Below are positions 19,435 to 27,679 of a stretch of DNA of 64,000 nucleotides, piece by piece. This DNA is from an uncultured Christensenella sp. (GTDB taxonomy: Bacteria; Bacillota; Clostridia; Christensenellales; CAG-917): NCBI GenBank assembly GCA_910584155.1, contig CAJTYG010000003.1, positions 124,001-188,000 on the forward strand. Direction: 5' to 3'. The translations under genes were made by a program, and so were the position numbers. Each line of letters begins with the position of its first letter. Position 1 is the stretch's first letter. The notes beneath the pieces were generated by a model that saw only the letters and a list, made by a program, of their open reading frames with translations, searched no databases and was not told the origin of the DNA.

Positions 19435-20868
19435 ATGAAGCAAGAAGAAAATAAAAAGAAAAATCAGCATTATATTTCCGCCAAAGAGTCCCGTCAGATC
19501 GCAAAGGACAACAACCGCACTATAAGAGAGCTGCAAAAAAAGCGCAAATCATACAAGCGTCAGGACTATGTTACAGAGATGCGTGATCCCAAAAACATTG
19601 TTGAATTTGACGATCTGCACACATATTTCTTCACGGATAACGGCGTTGTAAAGGCGGTAAACGGTGTGTCCTTTGACATTCCGCAGGGCTCAACGGTCGG
19701 CGTGGTCGGCGAGTCGGGCTGCGGTAAGTCCGTTACGAGCCTGTCGCTTATGCAGCTTGTGCAAGGTCCTATGGGACAGATTGTCAGCGGCAGCATACGT
19801 TTCCGCTCGACAGTGCGTACGCCACGTGCGCCCGAGCCCGTTCTTGTCACAAAAATCAACGATGAAACCGGTATGCCCGAAATGGACGAGGACGGCAACT
19901 ACGTTATGGAGCAGGTCTACGGCAAAAACGGAAAGCCTCTCTTCAGAAGCCGCAATATCATTCCCGTTATGGAAGAAAAGCTTGACGAGCAGGGCAATCC
20001 TGTTTTGGGCGAGGACGGAAAACCCGTTATGGTGCGTGCCTATACAAAGCACGGCAAGCCCAAATTCAGAAAGGCGTACGACGAGCATGAGGAAGTTTTC
20101 GACGTCGCTAAAATGCCTGTATCCGATATGTCGTCAATTAGAGGCAGAGAGATCGCAATGATTTTCCAAGAGCCGATGACAAGCCTGAACCCCGTCTTCA
20201 CCATAGGTTATCAGCTTGACGAGGTGACGCTCCTGCACGTTGACGGCGCCGATAAGGACGATGCCAAAAGGCGCAGTATAGAGATGCTCAAGCTTGTGGG
20301 TATCGCTATGCCTGAGCATGTATACAAATCATATCCGCACCAACTTTCGGGCGGTATGCGTCAGCGTGTTATGATCGCAATGGCGCTTAGCTGCAATCCT
20401 AAGCTCATCATCGCCGACGAGCCTACGACTGCGCTTGACGTCACAATTCAGGCTCAGATACTTGACCTGCTGCGTGAGGTCAAGGATAAAATAAGCGGCA
20501 GCATAATGCTTATCACGCACGACCTCGGCGTCATTGCCGAAATGGTCGATTACGTAGTGGTAATGTATGCGGGCAGAGTTGTGGAAAAGGGCACTGTGAG
20601 GGAAATATTCAACAACCCTCTTCACCCGTACACGATAGGTCTGCAAAAGAGCAAGCCTGTAGTCGGCAAGGAAGTCGACAGACTTTACAGTATCCCCGGC
20701 AATGTGCCAAACCCTATCAATATGCTTTCAACCTGTTATTTTAAGGATAGATGCGATATGCGCTGCGAGGCGTGCAAAGGCGATTATCCCGAGATGGTGC
20801 AGGTTTCGCCCACGCATTTCGTAGCGTGCCACAGGTATAAAGATCTGCAAAAGGAGCATCAAGAATGA
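19435..20868 (+). CDS. oligopeptide ABC transporter ATPase, OppD/DppD type, with internal insertion
   Basis: A 477-residue ATPase; relatives are usually 320-340. Walker A GESGCGKS is at 92-99, Q-loop IFQEPMTSLNP, signature LSGGMRQR at about 304, Walker B with Asp328/Glu329, then the C-terminal oligopeptide-transporter cysteine motif (CYFKDRCDMRCEAC) that binds a cluster in related proteins. Between Walker A and the Q-loop, about 100 extra residues (about 125-228) contain two 20-residue copies at 152-171 and 193-212 sharing 12 identical positions. A basic N-terminal extension of about 50 residues is also present. The stop overlaps the start of the OppF-type gene by 4 bp. Confidence 0.9.
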   Translation: MKQEENKKKNQHYISAKESRQIAKDNNRTIRELQKKRKSYKRQDYVTEMRDPKNIVEFDDLHTYFFTDNGVVKAVNGVSFDIPQGSTVGVVGESGCGKSVTSLSLMQLVQGPMGQIVSGSIRFRSTVRTPRAPEPVLVTKINDETGMPEMDEDGNYVMEQVYGKNGKPLFRSRNIIPVMEEKLDEQGNPVLGEDGKPVMVRAYTKHGKPKFRKAYDEHEEVFDVAKMPVSDMSSIRGREIAMIFQEPMTSLNPVFTIGYQLDEVTLLHVDGADKDDAKRRSIEMLKLVGIAMPEHVYKSYPHQLSGGMRQRVMIAMALSCNPKLIIADEPTTALDVTIQAQILDLLREVKDKISGSIMLITHDLGVIAEMVDYVVVMYAGRVVEKGTVREIFNNPLHPYTIGLQKSKPVVGKEVDRLYSIPGNVPNPINMLSTCYFKDRCDMRCEACKGDYPEMVQVSPTHFVACHRYKDLQKEHQE

Positions 20869-22097
20869 GCAAGCGTGTCCCTAATGAAAATTTAGAAATT
20901 GCGGCAGAGTCCGTAAATGAGAGCGAGCAGGTCGCACCCGTACAGGATACAGAAGACAGCGCCGTTGCAAACGTCGTAAGCGAAGCTATGTCAAACGAGA
21001 GCGCAGATAAAAACGATAAACCCGCTATGCCTCATATCGAGCTTGCGTCCTGCACGCACGAGTGCGAGGGCTGTCCGTCAAAGGGAAGCTGCGGCGACGC
21101 TGTATCGGCTGAAGAAAAATATAACGGCGAATATCTTTTGCAGGTGAAAAACCTCAAGGAGTATTTCCCGATAAAGACGTCTATCATAAAAAAGAACAAC
21201 GTCTATCTCAAGGCTGTCGACGGCGTATCCTTCAATCTGAAACAGGGCAAGACTATCGGCATAGTCGGCGAGTCGGGCTGCGGAAAAACAACGCTCGGCA
21301 GGACGATATTGCGCCTTTATACCCCCACAGAGGGCGAGATAATTTTTGAGGGCACTCACCTTGAAAAGCTAAAGGGCGAGGCGCTCAGAAAAATGCGCCC
21401 GCACTTTCAGATGATATTCCAAGATCCGTATTCCTCGCTGTCGCCGAGACTTACGGTCGGTGAAATCGTCGGCGAGGCGGTAAAAACGCACAAAATTGTG
21501 CCGAAGGCTGATTATAAGGACTATATCGTCGATATTATGCTGAAATGCGGCTTGCAACCGCACTATTTCGAGAGATATCCGCACGAGTTTTCGGGCGGTC
21601 AAAGGCAGCGTATCTGTATAGCAAAGGCGCTTGCGCTAAAGCCGAAGCTTGTCATCTGCGACGAGCCTGTCAGCGCTCTCGACGTATCCATACAGGCGCA
21701 GGTCATCAACCTGTTTAAAGACCTGCAAGAGGCGGAAAACCTTGCATACGTGTTCATTTCGCACGATTTGTCCGTCGTTGAGCATATATCCGACGAGGTT
21801 GGCGTCATGTATTTGGGCAATATGGTGGAATTCGGTAGCAAAAAAGACCTGTTTTCCAACCCTATGCACCCCTATACCGAGGCGTTGTTCTCTGCGGTGC
21901 CCATTCCCGATCCAGATACAAAAATCAAGCGTATCATATTGCAGGGCGATATCCCGTCGCCTGCGCATCCTCCGAAGGGCTGCAAATTCCATACAAGGTG
22001 CAACAAATGTATGGACGTATGCCGTGAGGTCGAGCCGAAATTTAAGGATTACGGCGACGGTCACTTTGTGGCTTGTCACCTCTATCCGCAGGACTGA
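20865..22097 (+). CDS. oligopeptide ABC transporter ATPase, OppF/DppF type, with Cys-motif N-terminal extension
   Basis: A 410-residue ATPase. Walker A GESGCGKT is at 135-142, Q-loop IFQDPYSSLSPR, signature FSGGQRQR, Walker B LVICDEPVSALD, and the family C-terminal KGCKFHTRCNKCMDVC motif. The first 85 residues are an acidic extension ending in a four-cysteine cluster (Cys63, Cys67, Cys70, Cys76; CTHECEGCPSKGSC) that looks able to hold zinc or an iron-sulfur cluster. It energises the importer together with the OppD-type ATPase. It is the last gene of the block and is followed by a terminator. Confidence 0.9.
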   Translation: MSKRVPNENLEIAAESVNESEQVAPVQDTEDSAVANVVSEAMSNESADKNDKPAMPHIELASCTHECEGCPSKGSCGDAVSAEEKYNGEYLLQVKNLKEYFPIKTSIIKKNNVYLKAVDGVSFNLKQGKTIGIVGESGCGKTTLGRTILRLYTPTEGEIIFEGTHLEKLKGEALRKMRPHFQMIFQDPYSSLSPRLTVGEIVGEAVKTHKIVPKADYKDYIVDIMLKCGLQPHYFERYPHEFSGGQRQRICIAKALALKPKLVICDEPVSALDVSIQAQVINLFKDLQEAENLAYVFISHDLSVVEHISDEVGVMYLGNMVEFGSKKDLFSNPMHPYTEALFSAVPIPDPDTKIKRIILQGDIPSPAHPPKGCKFHTRCNKCMDVCREVEPKFKDYGDGHFVACHLYPQD

Positions 22098-22105
22098 TAG
22101 TCTGA

Positions 22106-22134
22106 CGCCTGTCGCAATGCGACGGGCGTTTTTG
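22106..22134 (+). terminator. intrinsic terminator ending the importer block
   Basis: Ten-base stem (22106-22115 with 22119-22128), loop AAT, followed directly by a T-rich tract. Confidence 0.85.
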
Positions 22135-22255
22135 TTTGTAGCTCTAAACGGGAAAACCACAATTTTAAAATGCGCCCCAAAGTTTTTCAAAACAAGTGAG
22201 GTGCATTTCAAATTCAGCGAGTTGTTTTAAATACGATAATGTAAAAGTGCTATTT

Positions 22256-22537
22256 TTAACTTAGCCAAGCATACAGCAAGCCTATGACTATGCCGAATGA
22301 AACCAAAATTATTATCAGATAGGGCAGCATTGACAGAATGCCTGCACGCATCATAGCACGTTTTTCCTTTTTGGTGTACATATGCTTATGCTGCAAACGT
22401 TCCTCTTTAGAGGGACGTTTGGCACGGTTGAGATACGCCATTCGGCGATATTTTGGCAGCTCGTCGCCATTCATCGGGGCGACGGTAATACCTGTATCCC
22501 AATCGGGAAGCTTTTTTTCCTTTTTCTTTTTTGTCAT
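22256..22537 (-). CDS. small basic membrane protein, unknown
   Basis: A 93-residue protein. The first 60 residues are highly basic and polar (starts MTKKKKEKKLPDWD); one long hydrophobic helix near the C terminus (about 70-91, LPYLIIILVSFGIVIGLLYAWL) should anchor it with the basic part in the cytoplasm. It follows the TldE-like gene by 14 bp in the same direction and is likely the last gene of that operon. No family recognised. Confidence 0.6.
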   Translation of the reverse strand: MTKKKKEKKLPDWDTGITVAPMNGDELPKYRRMAYLNRAKRPSKEERLQHKHMYTKKEKRAMMRAGILSMLPYLIIILVSFGIVIGLLYAWLS

Positions 22538-22551
22538 ATCACACCAAAGGC

Positions 22552-23835
22552 TTAAAAGATATTGAAGCCCTCAAATTTTATTTTTTGCGGTCCGCTGTAA
22601 GAGCCAAGCAATGCACGCTCCTTTGAAAGCGTCAGCTTGTTTAAAACTTCGCTGAGCCTTCCGCTTATTGCAATGCCTGTCACAGGAGTGCGTTTTGTGC
22701 CGTCAAAATAATAGGCAAGGCGTATTTCGCCGCCGATATAGTCGTTGTATAAGTCCACCTGCAAGCCGCTGAGATATACGCACTCGAGGTGTGGGGCGGA
22801 CAGCATATCTGCGATAGGCGTAGCGCCGCAGTCAACGTCTATACAGGCAAGTGCGCCTGTGGGGGCTTCGCCCAGATACTGCGCAAAGCGGTTTGCGCCG
22901 TATCCTGCGATTATTTTGCCGTTTTCAATTATCCTTTTATCCGTCAAGGCGACGCCGTCTCTGTCAAACAGTGCGCTGTTGGGGCTGCCCTTTATTGCGC
23001 CTCGCATAGTGACTGTAAGCGTATCGCCGTTTGGCGCAGTCTGCCAACTGTCGCCCACGCTGTGCAGGTTTGTGTGCAAATATGCGTTTGCAAAGTTTGA
23101 GTCGCTCACAAGCTCTTCAAACAGTGTTTTCAGTTCATATGGATTGAATATAACGGGGCAGGACAGCTTGGACGTCGGTTTCACGGTGTGCGCACGTGCG
23201 CTTACGTCGTCAATACGTGCGGCAATTTCCTGCGTTATCAGGTCGATATCGAGTTCGCCGAAGGTGTATGTTTCAAACAGCTCAACGGATTCCTCTGCGG
23301 CATTGCAGGTGGGGATAGCCTCTACGCTCACCGTGTGCTTTGTCTGCCGCTTATTTAAGCCCTTGCTGTTTACCACGTTGCTCACCGTTGTCGTTACAAA
23401 CACCTCGAGGGCGTTTATGCCGCAGTCCGCCTTGGTGCAAGCCTCAAGCACTGCCTTGCCTACCTGTGCGCCTATCTGTTTTTCGTCCTGCCCGACAAGG
23501 TTTGACTTTATCACCTCGTCCGTTTTTTCGTCGCAGCAGGGGATAGTATAAGGCTCGTCGGATATCATTGCCGCTCTTTTTGCCGCCTCGTTGCATTTTA
23601 CCTGTATTTCCTCTGCGGCGGCGTTTTCGTCAATGCCGAAGCTTGCGCTGCCAAGCTTGCCGTCATGAGCTGAAAATACGCTCACCTGCGCTGAAGAGTG
23701 CAAGGATTTGCGCACCGTCTCGAGCTTTCCGTGCACGAAAAACAGCTCGTATGAGCTCGTGTCCGTAGCAAGCACGCTATAGTCGCTTGCATTTGTTTTG
23801 CTAAGTATATCTATTATCAAATTTAAGTTTTTCAT
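22552..23835 (-). CDS. TldE/PmbA-like metalloprotease subunit
   Basis: A 427-residue partner of TldD. TldD/TldE form a heterodimeric protease that cleaves unfolded or modified peptides. The usual PmbA features are visible: an N-terminal half including LETVRKSLHSSAQVSVFSAHDGKLGSASF, a middle segment with CPVIFNPYELKTLFEELV, and the C-terminal region with DRDGVALTDKRIIENGKIIAGY and GAIKGSPN. The HExxxH metal motif is absent, as expected for the TldE subunit. Its start overlaps the tldD stop by 4 bp, indicating coupling. Confidence 0.85.
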   Translation of the reverse strand: MKNLNLIIDILSKTNASDYSVLATDTSSYELFFVHGKLETVRKSLHSSAQVSVFSAHDGKLGSASFGIDENAAAEEIQVKCNEAAKRAAMISDEPYTIPCCDEKTDEVIKSNLVGQDEKQIGAQVGKAVLEACTKADCGINALEVFVTTTVSNVVNSKGLNKRQTKHTVSVEAIPTCNAAEESVELFETYTFGELDIDLITQEIAARIDDVSARAHTVKPTSKLSCPVIFNPYELKTLFEELVSDSNFANAYLHTNLHSVGDSWQTAPNGDTLTVTMRGAIKGSPNSALFDRDGVALTDKRIIENGKIIAGYGANRFAQYLGEAPTGALACIDVDCGATPIADMLSAPHLECVYLSGLQVDLYNDYIGGEIRLAYYFDGTKRTPVTGIAISGRLSEVLNKLTLSKERALLGSYSGPQKIKFEGFNIF

Positions 23836-25235
23836 CCCAATTTCACCCTCAATTTAAGTGCAGGACCGCCGTCGGAAACCCGCACCCATTCTTTATGTCC
23901 CTTGCCGCACATACCTGCGCCCTCAACAACGAAGTCGTCGGATATCATCGATATCGACTTAAGCACGTCGGGGACGTAGCCGCTCATCACGACGGGGGAT
24001 ACGTAGTTGTCCGTAAGCTTGCCGTCCACTATCTCGATACCGTACTCCGCCACGCACTGAATAGCCCAGTTTTTTGGGTCTTCCATGCCGTTGTTGGTTT
24101 CAAATATCATATAGCCGTGCTTGATGGACGCTATCATATCCTCAAGCTTGTCGGTGCCTTTTTCGAAAAACGTATTTGTCATACGTGAATACGCCTTGCG
24201 GGTGTGGTCTTGCCGTCTGCCGTTGCCTGTAGGGACGGTGCCTAATTGGCTTGCGCTTATAAGGTCGCTTATGCCCGACACCAAAATGCCGTCCTTTATG
24301 ATTTGCGTATCGTGCGCAAGCACTCCGTCGTCGTCAAAAAAGTAACTTGCAACGGACAGAGTTGCGCATGCGCCGTCGTGCATATTGCATATTGGCGACG
24401 CTACGTATTTGCCCATATAGTTTTTTGCAAGCGCACGGTCCTTGACAAACATATCCATTTCAACGCCGTGCCCAAACGCCTCGTGCGCAAGCAGACCTGT
24501 CACGGACGGATCCGTTATCACGTCGTATACGCCCGGCGTTATGGGCTTTGCGCCTACAAGCTTTTGCGCCTTTTTCACCAAAATATCCGCCTTTTTAGGC
24601 AGCTTTTCAAGCACTTCGCCGAGCAGGTGCGAACATTCGCCCTCACGCACGCTCACCACTTTGTCGCCCTCTCTGTAGTTTGCGACAAGTATGCCGTTTA
24701 CCCACGTATACGCCTGTTCAAGCGTGCGGTTTTTGCTGATAAACGTCTTGTTTACGTCAAGAGTGCGAATTATAACGCTTGTGTTTGCGATGTTTTCGCT
24801 TTTGGACAGTATCGTATCCTTGATGACCGTGCAAGCGTCAAGCAGTTGTTTGTCGTCAAAATCGGCAAAGTCGCATTTGCGCTCAAAGGATTTCACAAGC
24901 GGCTCGTCCGCTATGGGGCAGGAGTGTATCATATCCTCTTTTAAGCTTTCTGCAATGTCGGTCTGCTTTAGTATGCTGTCTGCAAGCGCTTCTATATCGC
25001 CGCTTATGTCGTCAACGGAATACTCAAAAAACGCACGTCCGTTTGTCATCTTCACGGTGAAGCCCTTGTCGCTGTCCGTGTCGGTTTCCACACGTGACGT
25101 GTGCTTGTTTACAACTACGCTTTTTGTAGTAATGTCAGAGCCGAGTATGCTTACATATGCAAACCGCTTGCCTAAAAGCTCAACAAGCTGCTTGCAGCTT
25201 TGCTCTCTCGATGTCAAAAACTCTCTCAATGCCAT
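23832..25235 (-). CDS. tldD: TldD metalloprotease subunit
   Basis: A 467-residue TldD-type protein. The catalytic metal motif HEAFGHGVEMD (HExxxH) is intact and is followed by GKYVASPICNMHDG, then DDDGVLAHDTQIIKDGILVSG and the conserved GNGRRQDHTRKAYSRMTNTFFEKG. With TldE it degrades small peptides; elsewhere the pair matures peptide natural products and antitoxins, but no precursor peptide is visible next to it here. GGAG lies upstream of the start, and a promoter is present about 40 bp above it. Confidence 0.92.
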   Translation of the reverse strand: MALREFLTSREQSCKQLVELLGKRFAYVSILGSDITTKSVVVNKHTSRVETDTDSDKGFTVKMTNGRAFFEYSVDDISGDIEALADSILKQTDIAESLKEDMIHSCPIADEPLVKSFERKCDFADFDDKQLLDACTVIKDTILSKSENIANTSVIIRTLDVNKTFISKNRTLEQAYTWVNGILVANYREGDKVVSVREGECSHLLGEVLEKLPKKADILVKKAQKLVGAKPITPGVYDVITDPSVTGLLAHEAFGHGVEMDMFVKDRALAKNYMGKYVASPICNMHDGACATLSVASYFFDDDGVLAHDTQIIKDGILVSGISDLISASQLGTVPTGNGRRQDHTRKAYSRMTNTFFEKGTDKLEDMIASIKHGYMIFETNNGMEDPKNWAIQCVAEYGIEIVDGKLTDNYVSPVVMSGYVPDVLKSISMISDDFVVEGAGMCGKGHKEWVRVSDGGPALKLRVKLG

Positions 25236-25276
25236 AAATGTATGCTCCTAAATAGCTAATACGTATTTATAATATG

Positions 25277-25304
25277 ATTATAGCACCAAATCGCAAATAA
25301 GCAA
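25277..25304 (-). promoter_or_regulatory. tldD promoter
   Basis: Minus strand: TTGCTT (complement 25299-25304), 16-bp spacer, TATAAT (complement 25277-25282). Confidence 0.65.
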
Positions 25305-25410
25305 AGTGAGTATTTGATATATTGCTTGTTTAAAGCATTTTTAATATATTTTGGCGCTTTTTGCCTTAAAAATACTTTATTTTGAATGTGCACAAAAACG
25401 GGCGGTTTTA

Positions 25411-25439
25411 TTGCAATTTTAATTGTTTGGTTATATAAT
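25411..25439 (+). promoter_or_regulatory. M18 aminopeptidase promoter
   Basis: TTGCAA at 25411-25416, a 17-bp spacer and TATAAT at 25434-25439. Any start codon before about 25446 is therefore unlikely; ATG 25474 is used. Confidence 0.8.
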
Positions 25440-25473
25440 ATTCTCGCAAAAAAATAAAACTCAGAGGTGCTTT

Positions 25474-26835
25474 ATGGATTTGACCTATAAAAGACAAAAT
25501 ATCTATGCGCTTGCCGACAAGGATGAGCGCATCCGTATCAACGAGTACAACGAGGGTTACAAAAAATTCCTCGACAACGGCAAGACCGAAAGAGAAACCG
25601 TTGCCGAAACAGTGGCAATGGTGGAAGCGGCGGGCTATAAGCCCTATACGCTCGGCGACAAAATCAATGCGGGCGACAAGCTCTATTACAACAACAGAGG
25701 CAAGGGCTTGTTTATTCTGCGTGCAGGCACGGCGGACATCGCAAAAAACGGCGTGCGTATCCTCGTCGCTCACGTGGACAGCCCAAGACTTGACTTAAAG
25801 CAAGTCCCGCTGTTTGAAAAGGCGGATATCGCCTTCCTCAAAACGCACTATTACGGCGGCATTAAAAAATATCATTGGCTTACAATTCCGCTCGCACTGC
25901 ACGGCGTAGTCGTTTTAAAGAGCGGCAAAAAGGTGAATATTTCTATCGGCGAGCAGGACAGCGACCCCGTGTTTTATATCACGGATCTGCTTCCGCACCT
26001 CTCTCAAGAGCTCAATACAAAAACTATCGCAGAGGGCTTCCAAGCGGAGAATCTCAACCTTATCGTAGGCGGTATCCCTGCCGAGGGCGAGGATAAAGAG
26101 GCGGTCAAGCACGGCGTGCTTGCGCTTCTCAACGAAAAGTACGGTATCGTGGAGGAAGACTTCCTCAGCGCAGAGCTCGAGGCTGTGCCCGCAGTCAAGG
26201 CGAAGGACGTCGGACTTGACAGAGCGTTTGTCGCAAGCTACGGACACGACGACAGAGTGTGCGCTTATCCCGAAATCACCGCAACGCTTCAAACCAAGAC
26301 AGAACAGACCGTGCTCACCATACTTGCCGACAAAGAGGAAATCGGCTCCGAGGGCAATACGGGTATGCAATGTATCCTCATTCGTGACATTCTCGACGAG
26401 ATAGCAAAGAGCTACGGTGTGAACCCCGCCGTACTGCGTGCACATTCCATGTGCCTCTCTGCGGACGTCACCGCCGGCTACGATCCCGCATACGCTTCTG
26501 CCTTTGAGGAAATGAACGTCGGCTTCGTAGGTAAGGGCGTCACGATGAATAAGTTTACGGGTGCAAGAGGCAAATCGGGCTCAAACGATGCGTCTGCCGA
26601 GTTTATCGGTTATCTGCGCAGCGTGCTCGATAAGGACGGCGTAATTTGGCAAACGGGCGAGCTTGGCAGAGTCGATCTCGGCGGCGGCGGAACGGTGGCA
26701 AAATTTATCGCCAACAACAACATCGACACGGTGGATATGGGCGTGCCTGTGCTTTCAATGCACTCGCCGTATGAGCTTGTGTCCAAAGCGGACGTCTACT
26801 CAGCCCACAAAGCATTCTCAGCATTTGTGAAGTAA
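25474..26835 (+). CDS. M18 family aminopeptidase
   Basis: A 453-residue cytosolic metallo-aminopeptidase (M18). The di-metal site is readable: AHVDSPRLDLK (His, Asp), GHDDRVCAYPE (Asp), DKEEIGSEGNTGMQ (catalytic and ligand Glu), and the final MHSPYELVSK (His). Length matches bacterial M18 enzymes. ATG 25474 has AGAGGTG at 25463-25469; the upstream in-frame start at 25423 falls in the promoter. It stands alone between its own promoter and terminator and, with the M29 enzyme, would finish imported peptides. Confidence 0.93.
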   Translation: MDLTYKRQNIYALADKDERIRINEYNEGYKKFLDNGKTERETVAETVAMVEAAGYKPYTLGDKINAGDKLYYNNRGKGLFILRAGTADIAKNGVRILVAHVDSPRLDLKQVPLFEKADIAFLKTHYYGGIKKYHWLTIPLALHGVVVLKSGKKVNISIGEQDSDPVFYITDLLPHLSQELNTKTIAEGFQAENLNLIVGGIPAEGEDKEAVKHGVLALLNEKYGIVEEDFLSAELEAVPAVKAKDVGLDRAFVASYGHDDRVCAYPEITATLQTKTEQTVLTILADKEEIGSEGNTGMQCILIRDILDEIAKSYGVNPAVLRAHSMCLSADVTAGYDPAYASAFEEMNVGFVGKGVTMNKFTGARGKSGSNDASAEFIGYLRSVLDKDGVIWQTGELGRVDLGGGGTVAKFIANNNIDTVDMGVPVLSMHSPYELVSKADVYSAHKAFSAFVK

Positions 26836-26846
26836 AAAAATCTATC

Positions 26847-26878
26847 AAAAACTCCCGACTTGATTGTCGGGAGTTTTT
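26847..26878 (+). terminator. terminator after M18 gene
   Basis: Thirteen-base stem (26847-26859 with 26866-26878), six-base loop, T-tract inside the descending arm. Confidence 0.9.
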
Positions 26879-26893
26879 ATATGCAAAAATAGT

Positions 26894-26922
26894 TTGCAAA
26901 ATAGTTGTAAGTGTATTATAAT
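26894..26922 (+). promoter_or_regulatory. tRNA-Ser promoter
   Basis: TTGCAA 26894-26899, 17-bp spacer, TATAAT 26917-26922. Transcription should start close to 26930, just before the partial tRNA copy. Confidence 0.8.
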
Positions 26923-26938
26923 AGCAAAGTCAACATAC

Positions 26939-27016
26939 GGAAACGTATCGAAGTGGTCGCTTGTCAAGGCGCACGGCGCCTCGCCAACCACTCGGCAAAC
27001 TAACATCATAATAAAT
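26939..27016 (+). repeat. partial duplicate of the tRNA-Ser 5' end in the tRNA leader
   Basis: Positions 26939-26959 are identical to the first 21 bases of the tRNA-Ser at 27017. The following bases do not continue as tRNA; they contain a small palindrome (AGGCGC, ACG, GCGCCT). There is no anticodon arm or 3' half, so this is a truncated copy located between promoter and mature tRNA. Confidence 0.75.
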
Positions 27017-27105
27017 GGAAACGTATCGAAGTGGTCGTAACGAGCCGCACTCGAAATGCGGTTGACCGCAAGGTCACGTGAGTTCGAATCTCACCGTTTC
27101 CGCCA
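27017..27105 (+). tRNA. tRNA-Ser(CGA)
   Basis: A complete tRNA including encoded CCA. Acceptor stem GGAAACG pairs with CGTTTCC (27095-27101), discriminator G. The anticodon loop CTCGAAA gives anticodon CGA, reading UCG. A long variable arm (TTGACCGCAAGGTCA region), typical of tRNA-Ser, precedes the T-arm GTTCGAATC. Confidence 0.95.
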
Positions 27106-27140
27106 ATAAGATGCTACTGTCAGGTAGCATCTTATTTTTT
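27105..27140 (+). terminator. tRNA-Ser terminator
   Basis: Thirteen-base stem (27105-27117 with 27124-27136), loop TGTCAG, followed by T residues. Confidence 0.85.
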
Positions 27141-27159
27141 GGAAAAATAATGTAATATA

Positions 27160-27366
27160 TTAAACACTATATATTTTTATTTTAATCTTGTCATATAAAA
27201 TAGTATTTGGTGATTGAATTGCTAAATTTGATACGTCATCAAAATTTGTTTCAATAACATCAAGTATGTAATCAATTACCTCTTGCTTATTTTGAACATA
27301 GTGCTTATTTGATTGATTGTTTTGTTTTTTACTATTGATAAAGTCGTGTATAAATTTGTCGGTCAT
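27160..27366 (-). CDS. small protein, unknown (68 aa)
   Basis: Sixty-eight residues, low GC, with an AAGGAG site directly upstream of its ATG (complement at 27372-27377). A polar asparagine/lysine-rich N terminus is followed by a predicted helix (KQEVIDYILDVIETNF) and beta strands. It follows the 48-residue gene in the same direction, and both are AT-richer than surrounding genes, which may indicate acquisition. No family recognised. Confidence 0.55.
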   Translation of the reverse strand: MTDKFIHDFINSKKQNNQSNKHYVQNKQEVIDYILDVIETNFDDVSNLAIQSPNTILYDKIKIKIYSV

Positions 27367-27402
27367 AAGTTCTCCTTTTTTAAATAATTTTGTTTATTTT
27401 GA

Positions 27403-27549
27403 TTAAATTTTATCATTGTAGGATACACATATCTTGAGAACAGAGTTATCGCAAAAATAAATAACTATTTCGTTATTATTTATTGCCGAGTTTTCTATTT
27501 CAAGTGAGAATGCGGCTTTTAGAACATCCCAAACAAGTTCTTTTTCCAT
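27403..27549 (-). CDS. very small protein, unknown (48 aa)
   Basis: Read directly from the minus strand: ATG (complement 27547-27549), 48 codons, stop at 27403-27405. An excellent AGGAGGT ribosome site lies just upstream of the start. The protein starts MEKELVWDVLKAAFSLEIEN and ends in two beta-like stretches (EIVIYFCDN, SVLKICVSYNDKI). It resembles in layout the C-terminal half of the neighbouring 68-residue protein (helix, then two strands). Function unknown; transcribed away from the HTH regulator. Confidence 0.55.
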   Translation of the reverse strand: MEKELVWDVLKAAFSLEIENSAINNNEIVIYFCDNSVLKICVSYNDKI

Positions 27550-27679
27550 TTTAGTACCTCCTATTTTTTCTTCAAGCGCTTGTTATAAACATTGTACTGA
27601 TAACTACATATGAAAATCAAGGAATAATACCAAGAAAAATTTAAAATCATTGTATAAATTCGTCGAAAAATGGAGAAAT

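Noticed and set aside
27017..27105. tRNA-Ser as attachment site of the prophage
   Set aside because: The prophage integrase is 21 kb away and of the serine type, which does not normally use tRNA genes; no matching repeat at the prophage edge.
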